A DNA stretch of 64,000 nucleotides from Linepithema humile (Eukaryota; Arthropoda; Insecta; Hymenoptera; Formicidae): positions 1,499,001 through 1,563,000 of the forward strand of contig NC_090132.1 of NCBI RefSeq assembly GCF_040581485.1, in the 5' to 3' direction. Below, piece after piece: positions 52,386-64,000 of this stretch. The stretch's first letter is position 1. Each line of letters begins with the position of its first letter. A program made the translations under genes and the position numbers. Under the pieces are notes generated by a model. That model saw nothing but the letters and a program-made list of their open reading frames with translations, searched no databases and was not told the DNA's origin.

Positions 52386-52432
52386 GCGTTAATATTCCGC
52401 AGTTGAGAAGCTCGTGGAATTGCTGCTGGTAA
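52386..52432 (+). CDS. Possible last exon of the putative small secreted peptide
   Basis: CACTTACTTGCAG ends at 52385 and is a good acceptor. Its phase fits the donor at 51724, and the frame reads G, VNIPQLRSSWNCCW, then TAA at 52430-52432. With the two previous exons this gives 55 residues: a signal-like segment followed by a short tail ending in Cys-Cys-Trp. No nearby AATAAA is obvious. The opposite strand of the same bases is also open and ends in a good donor (52380/52379), so the strand assignment is uncertain. Confidence 0.25.
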
Positions 52433-52847
52433 CCAACCAGCCCCGTCCATGCAATCTCATTGCAGATAGTTGAAGTTGAAAGGGATCAGAGTCACGTACT
52501 ATATGCCGAAATGTATATAAGATGCATAGCATGACATGTGTAAAGGCTACGTTCAAAATATAATTAATTTTTCCATTAAGCAAGAACTCGATGCGAATTA
52601 TTTTTTAATATTCAATATACTTTTTACTTCACTTCACTTTTAATATTTTTAACGTAACTATTAATTAATATTAATTTTATTAAAATTAATATAACAAGAT
52701 TTGATTATTATATCTATTTATTATACATTTTCGCAGTTTAATTCACGCGATATTTTATTTTTTTATGTGCAACTAAGACGAATTTACACACGTTACGTTA
52801 AAAATTTCTATTTTTTTAATTATTTTTTTTATTTATTTTTTAAACGG

Positions 52848-53385
52848 AAGGTGTCGTTTTGCATCGTTTCGTCTAGTGTTCATTGTTCCATTCAATATGA
52901 AAATATTTGAAGTTTCGTTAACGTGACATGCCGTTTCACACAGTGTGTGTGTGCGCAGTATTTATTGAATAACCTTTAGAGTCAATTTTGTTTTAACAAA
53001 TATAGCCTTTAGAGTCAATTCATTTTTTGATATTTTTATTAAGAAAAGCGGGCCTAAATTGCTTGAAATAAATGCATATATGAAAAGACGCGGCAGGTCA
53101 AATATATCTATATATGTACACATGTACATCTTATATACATACATACGCATACGTACAACATGCAACATATTTACAGTAGTCTGATACATGCTCAAATTAA
53201 TTGCATGGATCTCGATTAGTGTTGGGTCGGCTCACGCAGATTAGTCATATACGTCTCACAAACCCATGCTTAACCCATGTTGAATGAGGGACCCATGTTA
53301 AATGTTAGCCATAAAACGAGGTATTACTTGTTCGACTTTACAATCTACCATCGAAACAGAAAGTGTCGTTCTGCGCCGTTTCGTC
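52848..53385. repeat. Two short direct-repeat pairs
   Basis: GTGTCGTTYTGCRYCGTTTC occurs at about 52852 and 53363 within a 27-nt match. CCTTTAGAGTCAATT is repeated exactly at 52973 and 53006. They may be remnants of a degraded mobile element; no element body is recognised. Confidence 0.6.
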
Positions 53386-56285
53386 GGACCCACGTCCGAC
53401 GATTAGACCGTTTGGATAATCAACTCTATTTCGTTTCGACCCTCAGGTCGACGAAACTAAATGAGCGAAATTGAAGTTATTACGTTTAATGAGAAATATA
53501 ATATAGAATTTACATAGTTATATAACAGACACTGCAAAAATCATAATTAATCGAAAATTATATATCATAAATGAGAAAATGTCAGAATACAATATTTTTA
53601 GATTTAATTTTCATAAATATATTTTTGTTTTTATAAATTGCAATGATATTTAATACTTATCGCGCCGGTTAATTTCGGCGCACTGGCAAAGTTACTATTA
53701 TTACTGCAAAATTCCATATATCTAACTTTATATACATTTGTTATAAACTTGCTGTCACTCGGAGGTAAGGAAAAACCGTTGCTCTATATTTTCCACGGTG
53801 AAAATGGCCGCAAAAAATTTGTTTATATTAAAATTTTTTGTGCATTTCGCGTGAAATTTTGCGCAGAAATAAATGGCGTTATTTCGTCGACTTGAATGAT
53901 GCAACATCGGGATTACGTTGTTTGCGAGACCGGAAATGGACGCGGAGGACGAGGCAAATAACGCGAACAATCGGGTACTCCTTTTAATCTTTCATTTTAT
54001 AGTTATGATGTGTTGTGCAGTCCCGGCAAATTAAATCGGTGTTACCGTCAGCGTCGCGCGTTTGCATAATCTGCAACAAGCGCCATGTAAAAAGTCTGGC
54101 CAGCCGGTCGGTGGTGATCAGCGGGACGTGAAAATGTTCTCGTGAAAATCGCACGTATGAAAAATCAGCTTTGTGGTTCGTTGTGCCAAACCGGCCACTG
54201 TTATTCACTTTTAACGTCCTTAATTAACTCACTCATCAACGCGAACGTAGAGTTGTGACCAAATAATTATTTTTTATTATGATATAAAGAATTCGGCGAG
54301 AGAAATCGTAAAATAAATCGAACCGCGAGACAACACGCGCTCTCCGAAATGGTGCGTTAATTAGAGATGTCGTTACACAATTGACATCAAAATTGTTAAT
54401 TATTTTAACGAATATTAACTTAATAAGACAATAACTTAATGACATATGCTCATGGCATGTCCGTTCCGTTGTTGTAATTAACAAGTATCCAATGAAACAA
54501 CAATTTAATGAAAGAATTGCTCTTCTCCATGATCGAAAAACGTGGATCAGTAACGATGATCATTAATGTAGCAAAGAATATACTATGTCAGTCATACGAC
54601 AAACAAGGTTACAATTATCGTACAAAAACTTCATTTAACACAGTTACTAGAATTAACGAATAGCTTGTAATTTAGAGCATCGGCAATATAAAATTACAGC
54701 ATAATTAAAAGAAAATACGTCTCCAATATCATGAATTTCTCATTAACTTCCAGCGTTGCAAAAATCAGTGTTAAATTACTGTTTGCGAAAATGTAAATTG
54801 ATAAAACGTTCTTTTTACAAACCGTTGTTAATTATTAACGCTGTTACATTATAAATCTTTTTGCAATGTACGACGTCTCAGTAAGAAGTTATATTTTTTC
54901 TTGTCTGAATTCTTCGTCGATTTTAATTATCCAAAAGTCTTGTGCTCTCTCGATCACTCACGGTTCAGTTATTATTCTTTTCTCAGGTTCTTTTTTTTTG
55001 TTAAAAAGACCTTTATTTTTTTTTTTTTAAATAAAACCTCGATAAAATTAATTGAAGAACTTGTAGATAAAAGGTGACTCGATGAAGTAAGTTTAAGCTC
55101 TATATTAAATATGGGATGCTGCTATACACCGTATTCAGTCTCGTCGCTTGGCGCAGCTTCTTAAATCCACGCGGAAAGAAATTTAATCTCCGGTTCTAAA
55201 GCTTAGCAGGAGTTCATTTCATATATGCGCCTGCAATCGTAGTCGCGATAGTGTCGGTCTGGCGCACTATCAGTGATCGAGAAACGTCGAAGTACATTTC
55301 GTTTCGCTCTTTACGGCCTATACGTTGAGTGCCATCGCTGAAACCTCTTTCCGCCGATGAGGACGTAAACGCTGAAATTTTCCGGCTGGACGTAAACCGT
55401 GCGGAATTTTCCGACAACCGCTCTTCGATCGATATAACCAAATAACAAAGAACGAGTGGTGCAATCGCACGAAAAGTGCTCTCATTGTCGATCGGCCGCT
55501 CGTTAACCCTTTGAGACCTGGATGTTTCATTTTGGAGGAGAGCTATTCGCAGTTGTGGCGTGAACGGGGTGATGTGTTGCTACACAAATAAAGTTCGTAA
55601 ATAGGCAGAGAGAAAATCCATTCGCTGCCGAACGGTTCCTTTAGTATACAATCACACCTTTGAGTTCTAAAAATATACGGTAATACAATGCTGTATTATT
55701 TCAATTGTAATATATCGAAGAATGTAATGTTATATTTTATTAATATCGACAAAAAAGCAATTTAATACAGCGGCGAAGCTTTGGTGCAGTAAGTTTTGCT
55801 TGAAATTCATATGGAAATAGATCCCGCAGGAATATTATACGAAATTTATAGTCATTTTGACTTTCGGTACACGTCAGACGATAGAGAGGCTGCGGGTTGA
55901 GCTAAAGTTGAGACCAGGCTGCCGCGCGACACATATTTCGTCGTTCTCTGAAGGACAGCACACTCCCATAAAATAATAAGAAAATGACTGAATTCAATTC
56001 CCCGACGCGCGATCTATCCGGCTACCACTAGACTAGTATTAGTGAAACTTAGCGACAGACCATCCTTATATTTTGCAATGGATACGTGTACCGCATGCCA
56101 TCAACGAACTTCTGAAGGACGCGGGCGGTGGTGAGAAAAGGGAAGATAAGTAGCACCCTTCCCTTCTCGTTCCCAGAAACGAAACTTTACGACTCTAGGG
56201 AGAAATTGTGGTTGCGCCTTCTCGACTCGCTCAGACGCAGTACTTTGTATCGGCGATACCCTCCTGAACTCTTTTTCCCTCCGCG

Positions 56286-56315
56286 TTCTCTCTCTCTCTC
56301 TTTCTCTCTCTCTCT
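56286..56315. repeat. (CT)n microsatellite
   Basis: CT array with one TTT interruption. Confidence 0.92.
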
Positions 56316-58981
56316 GAGTAGCTTCGCGTGAAAACGGATAGCGGAGAAGGATCGGAATAAGAACTGCGGGAAGTATCTGGAGACTAACGAAAGAATAAAA
56401 TATACGGGCGGATATAAAGTACACTGCACACTACTTTTTCTAAGATACGGACGCTTTATTTTCTTTGTCTGGAAACGCAGCGGTAACAATTGGCCGTGTG
56501 ATCCATCAACAGATACCGTATCAATTATTATTCAAAGTGGATATCAATACGAAATCAGAGCTAATCGATCTTCGTTTACATGACGTATCACAGAACCTTT
56601 TTTTTGAATCAGAATGATTGATAGGCATTTTATTTGTGTTAATATATGAATACAAATATTTCTTTTTGAAATGTTTAATATTTTATCTGCGTATAAAATA
56701 AATGTACCGACTTTTAAACTGATAATTTGTTAAAATTTTGCAATTTTACTTGCGATAGCAGATATGTATTCTTGCATCAGGTTAATTTTAAGAACCAAGC
56801 AAATCGATTTACATAAATATGAAAAATATGGTAAATATATTTTTCTTTTACGTTGACCTAGTGATATTTTTACGCCAATTTTTGGGTCATTGCTAAACAT
56901 TGATAATAGTATTGATGTCTTCGTCTACTCGCGAACTAATGTCGTTATCGCGTGGTTCTCACTTGGCCCGCATTTCACTTAGTTATTGTTTTTTGCTTGG
57001 CCTTTGTACGTATCGGAGTTTAAAAACAAAGGTAGAAACGCTTCATGAAATCCACATGCGAAAATACAGAAAATATAACAATTTTGCGAGTTACGCTGGG
57101 AATTCTCGAGCCACGAGTATACGGTGGACGAAAAGTTTTCCAAGAGTGCTCGCATAGTTTTTGGTTAACGTTGTCATGTCCTAATTTGGACGTAAAAGCG
57201 CGTAAACATTTCACTTTAGCAAAGTTGGTTTCTTTCGCGACAGAAAAAATTACTCCTAGTATCACCATTACAAAAAATCAAGACGAGCGATCAACAGCTA
57301 TTGTACATTAGCAGATAATGTTATATTTGTGTTCCTTTTTATATAACGATTCTGTTTGCAATTTAGTTTAATATTTATCCTAAATTCACTTGTTCACTTT
57401 GCCGTCCATTTTTCGCTTCCACAACTTTCTCAATCGTTTAACGCCATTCCTGCATACATAGCTCTCTATCAGTCGCTATCTTACTGCATATCGCTGACGT
57501 ATTATTTTGACTTGGAATTTCGCTTAAAATCACGGTCCAATAGATTTTGTTCTTCTTAAGCTTTGAAGCTTGTTTGTTGAAGTTAAGTGAACTTTACCAT
57601 GTTGTTCAATTCAATTTCAAAAGCCCTGCCCGTCTCTTTTTACTTTGACCTATTTAAAGAAAAGTTGTAAAGAGGCATAAATGATAAATTCTGCGAAAAT
57701 AAATTAAGTGCACAAACATTGAATAAATGATTTTGTTAAGTTTCCCTGAAATATGATTTCGTAATTGAATCTTCTTCAAGCTTTTTACAAATTTAATAAG
57801 AAATTATTAAAAACTCTTTCCAACAACAAATAAATTATTTATAAATTAATTAGAAATAAATTATTATTAAATTATAATGTATTAACTGAATTTTTTTTTT
57901 TTTATTTATTATATCGTATTTTACATTTCGCTAAAAACATCTGATATACTATCGAGATCTTTGATGCACGCGAGCTCTCATGCAAACGAAGAATTCTCGA
58001 ATCGGAGATTAGGCAACATTTCGCTACGGACTAGTCGGTGCTCTAGAATAGAGGCAGGTTATGAATCTCTAATCCGGCTTATGTACATTTGCTTTATGTA
58101 GGAGTGGGATCGTCTGCAATTTCATCCGTATTCGCATGCGTGCATTTCAACACATGAACGCAATTCACAGCTTTCTATAGCTTACCGGAACGTTACACAG
58201 ACGTCGATTAAGTCTTACTATATGTCTCAGTATTTCGCACACTAAATTGCATCTAGATTACGATGCACGTGTATTTCGATAGCAACCTGAAGGACTTGAA
58301 AGACCCTTTCTTCTCACGCTCTATTAAATTATATGGAATTATAACCATATTATCGCAAGAAGTAAGAAATTATGTAGAAATTCTAAAGCTGTCGGACTAA
58401 ATTTTCTCTAAAGAACTTTCGCTGTGATTTAGTTCATGTCAGAATCTTCTTATCTTATCATTTATCTATACTGTCTGCTTAGTGCATCGCACACGACTAT
58501 CCTGCCATATTTCGGTATTTCAGCAGCTTAGCGGTTTAGTGCATACATATTATAGAAGCACGTGAGTAGTGTGTTAACATTATATAGAGTAGCAGAGATC
58601 CCCACAGTCGAACGTGCTCTCGGCAACGAATCGAGTCTGACAAAATTATCGTCCTCCGTAACATTAACTGACGGCTGAAGAGTCGGAACATCAAGGGGAA
58701 CGTCAGTAGGCTAGAGCCTCATCAGAGACTAGGTCTGATTGCCGCTACAAACTACAGGATTAGAAACGCTACCAACGGTTTCCATTCTCGATGGCATCTC
58801 ACAACTGCAATGCGTAGAGGCATTCAGATCAATATCTGATTAATCCGCCATTTAGAATCGAGTAAAATTAAAGCTTGGGCATTTTAATCGCAAAAAAACA
58901 TTTTGGTTAACATTAAATATTATCTTTTTTTATCAACAATTATAAAAATTTCTGACAGCAAGTCGAAAACAAGAAAATCGG

Positions 58982-59120
58982 CGTAATTAAATTTTTCAAT
59001 GTTAATTTTTGTCTTAATTTTTATTTTAATTTTGATTCTAATTTAAATTCAAATTTAATTTTAATTTCTCTTAATTTTTAATTTTAACTTCAAGCTTGAT
59101 TTTAATTTTAATTTTATAAT
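58982..59120. repeat. (TTTTAA)-like degenerate tandem repeat
   Basis: TTTTAATTTTAATTT-type units recur over about 140 bp with frequent substitutions. Confidence 0.8.
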
Positions 59121-62100
59121 AATATCGAATTTTCCGAGAGAGAAATTATAATTATGGATTAAGACGCGCGATGTATCGACCAGACTCTGATTGGAGTATC
59201 TCTAATGTTGCTACTCGGTGCACCAGCTTCCTCGCCTCTCATCACGTTGGCTCGCTCGGTTGTCGTCTCTTGGCCGCGCGCGCCTCACGCTCGCCTTCCT
59301 TCCTTCCTTCCTTCCCGGATAGAACCGCTACTCTCCGCCGCGTAATTGGCTGGAATATCTAATGGATTCGGTTAACCCCTTCACGAAGGGCTGGCGGTTG
59401 CACGACGGCGCTGGGATTGAGCAGATAAAGTCTAAGTCTCGTTCGTTCGCCCCGCGCGTGATACGGCGATCGCGATAACTTGGCACGTATTATACTGGCT
59501 AGGCTGAAGAAATTAAAGGATAAATTCAGATTTAATATCGGAGAAAGAGCTGTGTATAATTAAAATACATTAATAATTGTGACAAAGGGTGTTAACAATA
59601 TTGCCATGCTATCAAAAAGTTCAAAGTATCGTTCAGCAAAGTGTTGTTATTTTAATTTCAACGCATGGATAATTTGATATCTATGCTTTTAACTTAATGC
59701 CTTTAAAATATTAATTTTTTATCGATACCTTGTACAATATTGGCGCCAGTTACATATTTTTATAATATGTTATAAAAAACGATATATATATATATATGTA
59801 TGAACTCATTTTTTGTCTCGAAACTTGTACAAATTCCTGAACATAGTTTCACATACATACGATATATTTTACATGTTCAGAATTAATTATATACAGTGAC
59901 AACTGTAGATGGCAAATGTGTACGAGAAATCTATTTAGAGCACCATAAGTGATTGCTTTCGAGACACCCCTTTTCAGAAACCGCAGTCGAAGTAGAGCAC
60001 TATATATCTACTAAGTAGACTAAACCCGTTAGGATTACGAATAGCCTGTATCCTGTATTGAAAGCAACTCTCTACCCGAATCAATAGCTTCCGTTAGCGT
60101 TAAATTACTTGTCGATGTTTTTTTATCCGTATGCAGTTATCAACTTTAAAACGCTATCAAATATTTGCAAAAATATATCATATGAAATATACATATATAT
60201 AAACATACTAATAACATAATTTCCATAATTGAATGTACTATATTACATCGTTTTAGGATATAATATTAATGCTAATAGAATACAAATATAGAATTGCATA
60301 ATCAATAATCGTGTTATGAATATTAATTAATTAAATTCTATATGAATACATTACACACATATAATTTTACTCACATATGCGAAAACGCACAACACAGCGA
60401 CATTGAAGTTTGTTCTACTCGGCAGGAAAGGATATAGTACTTTACCGTAAAGCACCCTTGTTTTATTGCGCGCGAATGCCGACCGCCGCGCATATTTTCC
60501 GCGGCGGCGTCACCCATCCTTTTTCCACTTATTCCCGCCCGTTTTTTTCTTGCTCGTTACTGCTCCCCGGGTCGTGGCCGCGGAAATTGCATCGGTCCGA
60601 AACGTCGCTCGTGGCCGCAGCGCGCACGCCACAGGTCGACGATAAAGGCCATCGGGCGAGCCGAAACACATAATACAACATGTTGACGTGCGGCTTCGGA
60701 AAAGCGCTGCCGATGCGAATTTAAATGGAGCTTACCGAATTAAGGTTTAATCGAACCGTGACCGTAAAAGAAAGACGTTTGCTGAGTAAGTAGAGAGGGT
60801 TGATAGTGTACCTAAGCTGTTTCACAACGAGGGGATCGAGAAATTTTATTGTACCAATAACCCAGGGATCAATTGCATTGGCGATTCGCTCGATTCGTTG
60901 TTTACATTATGAGATTTCCTCCGCAATAAAATTTCCCATTTTAAGATCGTTTAAATCAAATTACATTTTGGCTGCTTTTTACAACGCATTCAATAATGGT
61001 GGTGTATAATGGTGTGTATCGCTTTGCATCGTTTTTTACCTGTTCTAAAATAATATATAATTTTCATACAGCAGGTTTTTATAAAAACAATGAAAGAGTA
61101 TAATAAGTTCCAGTATATAGTTCCATAATTTTTAGTATAATTAACATGAGAATGCTTGTGTAGTTTTTTCGTAAAATTTATTATCGGCAAAACCACACGA
61201 GCTTTGCTGGCTACTTGATATTTATTTCTTTTCTAAAAATATAGCTTAGGAATTACTATCAGAGCGCGTGTGACATAAAAAAAAATGGAAAATAAAGAAC
61301 AGAAAGTTATGTCGAATCTGCTCGATGACTTGAAATTAATTTTGTTTAATATTGCTAACTTTAATTTTTAAATAATTTTTTTTTCGGGACAAAGGTGTCA
61401 GTAGTTTTCATTTTTTTTTTGTTATTGTATATTGATTTTTAAAACTAATTAGAATTATATGTATGCACACTTTTTCAATTAATTTAATTATTATTGTACG
61501 CCGATTCTTGAAACACATTTAAAAAAAAAAAATATTTGGTAGAGATATTTAAATAATATACAAAATTTCTCAGAATTGATGTCATTTTTTTTATTATAAT
61601 TTTTTAAATTGGTTTTTTTAAGCAACAAATCAAACGCATTATTAGCATCATTATTAAATTAAACGCATTTATTATCATTGCCAATGTAGCCACGTATAAT
61701 TAAACCGTTCTACAATTTTCGCCTTAACAATTTCTGTCGCGCGTTTGATACGCCGTCAAGCACGCGAAGTGCCGAAAAGCCTCAGGAAACTTTGAAAGGC
61801 GTAGAACCGTCGAACTCCGTCGCGACGTTAAAGTTTATAGCGACAATGAAGAGTGTTTCGTACGAAGCTGCGCGCACTTCAGCGCCAATATGGCGAGGCA
61901 AGTTTACCACTTCAGAAATTGCTGGGATGCAAGTGTTTGCATAACGATCTTCTTACGAAGCGGACTAGACGGTTCTTGCAACGATAAAGCGCAGAGTCGA
62001 ATGCGATAGTGATGTAAATCGCGAAAGTCAATTTCAAGAAAAATAAATTTCAAGATTCTCGAAGAAAATGTTAATTCCGCAGATTCTGCAATTTTGAATA

Positions 62101-62970
62101 ACTTTTTGAGAGAATTGACCATTTAAATTAATCATTCTGTCAGTTTAGAAACAACATGCACTGAAAAATAGCAAATATTTATATTTCTCTAAGCTTATCG
62201 TTCTCTTTTCGATTAAATTTCCAACTATAGAGTCGGGATCGCGTGAAATTTAATTTTGCATTGCAGCCGTGGCCACATGAAATGAAGTAAATGTTTAACC
62301 TTTCCATCACGCAAGGAGCCAATATTGACAGACGATAACTGTTGAAAAATCCCATATGAAAATATATGAATAGTAGAGTAGTATTCATCGCGGTGGAGAG
62401 GCGAATAAACGTAAAGTGAAAAAAAATCGAAAAAAAGGCGCTCGCTAAATCTTTATAGCTTTACGATGTTTCGTTACATGTATATGGAGTTCTGTAATAC
62501 GTAATACGTAAAGAACATTTGATAGAAAATGCTCGAATTCACGAAAATTCAGAAAAACTAATATTTTTTTCTCATTTTTGTTTTTGTTTTCTCAATTTGC
62601 AATCTTAATTAAGGTTCTTTTTAAGGATCGGAAAAAGTAACACTTGAAATACACGTTGTCTCTCCTGGTTATCTCGAGAGCCGTCGCAAAAAGGTGCCGA
62701 GCTTCGCTTGCTTAAAAAATACATGTACTTCACCCTAAAGTTTAAAGTGCACGCCGTGTCATTACGCAAGACTACCGTTCCAACTTCCAAGACTATATCT
62801 GTACTACTCTCCCTCGGTCTTGCGGAACGCAAACAGCACGACGAACACAAACACACATTCATGACGCTCTACATTGTATACAGCAACGTCCAATTAATAC
62901 TTTGTTGATCTGTAATTGGAGCATCGTGATTAGACTACTGCGTTGGTCGATGTAGCTTGGCCCCGGGGCG

Positions 62971-63116
62971 ATGGGGAACACTGCTCCCACGGTATATGCA
63001 GATGCCCTCGCCGACCCGCCTATCGTAACAACCTACATGCAGGCAACTCATCCGAGACAAACTGCAATTCCTCGTACTACTTACGTCCGTACAAGATACA
63101 ATTTCGCGCGGGCCGG
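62971..63116 (+). CDS. Weak candidate coding exon
   Basis: ATG at 62971, with an in-frame TAG 18 bases upstream, starts MGNTAPTVYADALADPPIVT and stays open to a possible donor GCCGGG|GTGAAG at 63117. The composition is balanced and the region is GC-rich. There is no recognisable domain. The call depends on pairing with the next candidate exon. Confidence 0.2.
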
Positions 63117-63507
63117 GGTGAAGGAAGGCGCCCGGGGTGCCCGGAGGCGGATGCCGGGAGGGGCAACCTGCTCTCCGTGAGAATATTTCACCGGTGATTA
63201 ATGACCGAAGCCGCGATGCGGCAGCGCGCTCGCGCGTTTTTTGTTACACATTTTTCTTTATTGCGCGTGCCGGTGAGCCCGTGAGCGAGGATAAAAATCG
63301 GCCCGAGGGTGGATACGACGGAGAATCTTTTCTTAAAGTTTGCCCGAAGAAAAAAAACAACTCTCTCCACTCACGTGGGGGGGAACTGCTTCGCCTGGAC
63401 TAGAACGCGGAAGCGTGTCGTATTTCGCGACGTTATTGTTAACGTGCCGCGCATAACGCGCGCGAGAGTCAACAAGTGGCAATATATCTCGTGAATATAT
63501 TTTCAGC

Positions 63508-63697
63508 GTAAGCGTTATTTACCGTCGCTAGACCAGAGGGACGTAGGAGAGACTGTGGGCCAAGAGATGAAAGAGAGCAGAGCTCGCTCGGTTGAGAACG
63601 CGTGTCTGAAGGCGCCTTTATGCAAAGAGCTTAAAGCTCCTCCGATTAGTACCGCGAAGCGTATCGGGTTCCAGGCCGTCATATCGCGCGATTAATG
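63508..63697 (+). CDS. Weak candidate terminal exon
   Basis: GAATATATTTTCAG is a strong acceptor ending at 63507. The only open frame from it reads RKRYLPSLDQRDVGETVGQE and continues to a stop at about 63697, 62 codons in all. A phase-0 join to 62971-63116 would give about 111 residues. A 62-codon open stretch is not improbable by chance at this GC content, and no family is recognised. Confidence 0.2.
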
Positions 63698-64000
63698 GTA
63701 GTAAAGTTTAAGCGTTCTTGAATCAATTGGCTCGCGGAAACCGGGAAGCGTACGCTTTGAAAAGATCGTCGATTAATTTCGATAAGAAAGTCGACGCAAT
63801 TATCGCGATAATTATCGCGGAGAAGGCTGGCGAAAGGAAGGGTTCTCTTACTGACGGAACCATGCAAAATATGGCTAGGAGGAAATAATTCATCGCGAAA
63901 AGAGAAATTCAATGGTACGCGCGAAATAGCATTGAGAAATATGCGCTAAAATTTACGGTGGTTTTTGCGGCCTCGATGCCGCTATATAGCATGCACCGGC
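63698..64000. other. Window end, no gene seen
   Basis: GC-mixed non-coding DNA. A TATATAG box-like sequence lies at about 63982-63988, too close to the end to assess what follows. Confidence 0.4.

Larger units (their letters stand above)
52433..62970. other. Gene-free stretch
   Basis: No recognisable gene. Largely AT-rich DNA with GC-rich patches at about 55140-55560, 56100-56330, 59200-59480 and 60460-60670. The patches give short arginine/serine-rich frames without splice context. Direct repeats occur at 52848-52874/53359-53385 (23 of 27 positions) and 52973-52987/53006-53020 (15 bp identical). It also has a CT microsatellite (56286-56315), a TTTTAA-type repeat (about 58982-59120), a CTTC repeat (59293-59315) and A/T homopolymer runs. 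Confidence 0.5.

Noticed and set aside
55990..56036. tRNA-like boxes on the - strand (TAGTCTAGTGGTAGCC and GGAATTGAATTC)
   Set aside because: The first looks like a tRNA A box, but the second is a poor B box, the spacing is too short and no acceptor or anticodon stems form. At most a decayed tRNA-derived SINE.
58690..58740. CTGATGAG on the - strand as a hammerhead ribozyme core
   Set aside because: A short GGCT/AGCC stem follows, but the required GAAA and the flanking stems are missing.
1..64000. CRISPR arrays, operons, prophage or bacterial mobile elements
   Set aside because: No regularly spaced repeats, no bacterial-style gene packing and no transposase or integrase-like frames; the window is animal nuclear DNA.

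Overview
The window looks like nuclear DNA from an insect. Hymenoptera, and an ant in particular, is the best guess. It is AT-rich overall with GC-rich islands and plentiful CpG. Exons are few, small and bounded by canonical GT/AG splice sites within kilobases of non-coding DNA, and microsatellites (GA, CA, GTGC, TA) are common. Nothing prokaryotic is visible: no operons, no Shine-Dalgarno sites, and no rRNA or confident tRNA genes.

The one firmly identified gene is the 3' half of a biogenic-amine G-protein coupled receptor on the + strand, most like the insect alpha2-adrenergic-like octopamine receptor (Octalpha2R). Exon 6163-6543 encodes the end of extracellular loop 2, TM5 and the first part of a very long third intracellular loop. 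Exon 8641-9234 encodes the rest of that loop, TM6, TM7 and a short C-tail ending at a TGA. The exons for TM1-TM4 are not in the window and must lie upstream. A 2.1-kb phase-0 intron joins the two visible exons. Just inside it, read-through gives a short alternative tail and a stop, followed 7 nt later by AATAAA, so a TM1-5 truncated isoform is conceivable. Position 9235 onward is 3' UTR and downstream DNA of unknown extent.

From about 10 to 49 kb I find no recognisable gene on either strand. This stretch holds microsatellites, two tandem repeats, several hairpins, homopolymer runs and scattered short motifs resembling transposon ends. The open frames there are short, unrecognised and often overlap on opposite strands, so I treat them as chance.

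The most unusual structure is at about 49.0-51.8 kb. Two divergent arms are diverged inverted copies of each other, arranged around a perfect 12-bp palindrome (AGTGGCGCCACT, 50585-50596). Both arms keep an ETS-like CCGGAA block near the axis and the same three splice-donor contexts in the same order. This looks like an inverted duplication of a gene's 5' end around a bidirectional promoter. The + arm can be read as a small spliced gene: ATG at 51288, a hydrophobic signal-like segment in exon 51629-51724, and possibly a short last exon at 52386-52432 giving a 55-residue peptide. The - arm has lost the equivalent start and frame. I do not recognise the product.

From 52.4 to 62.9 kb there is only AT-rich non-coding DNA with a few GC-rich patches. 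A weak two-exon candidate sits at 62971-63697. All calls come from reading the sequence only; no database search was run.
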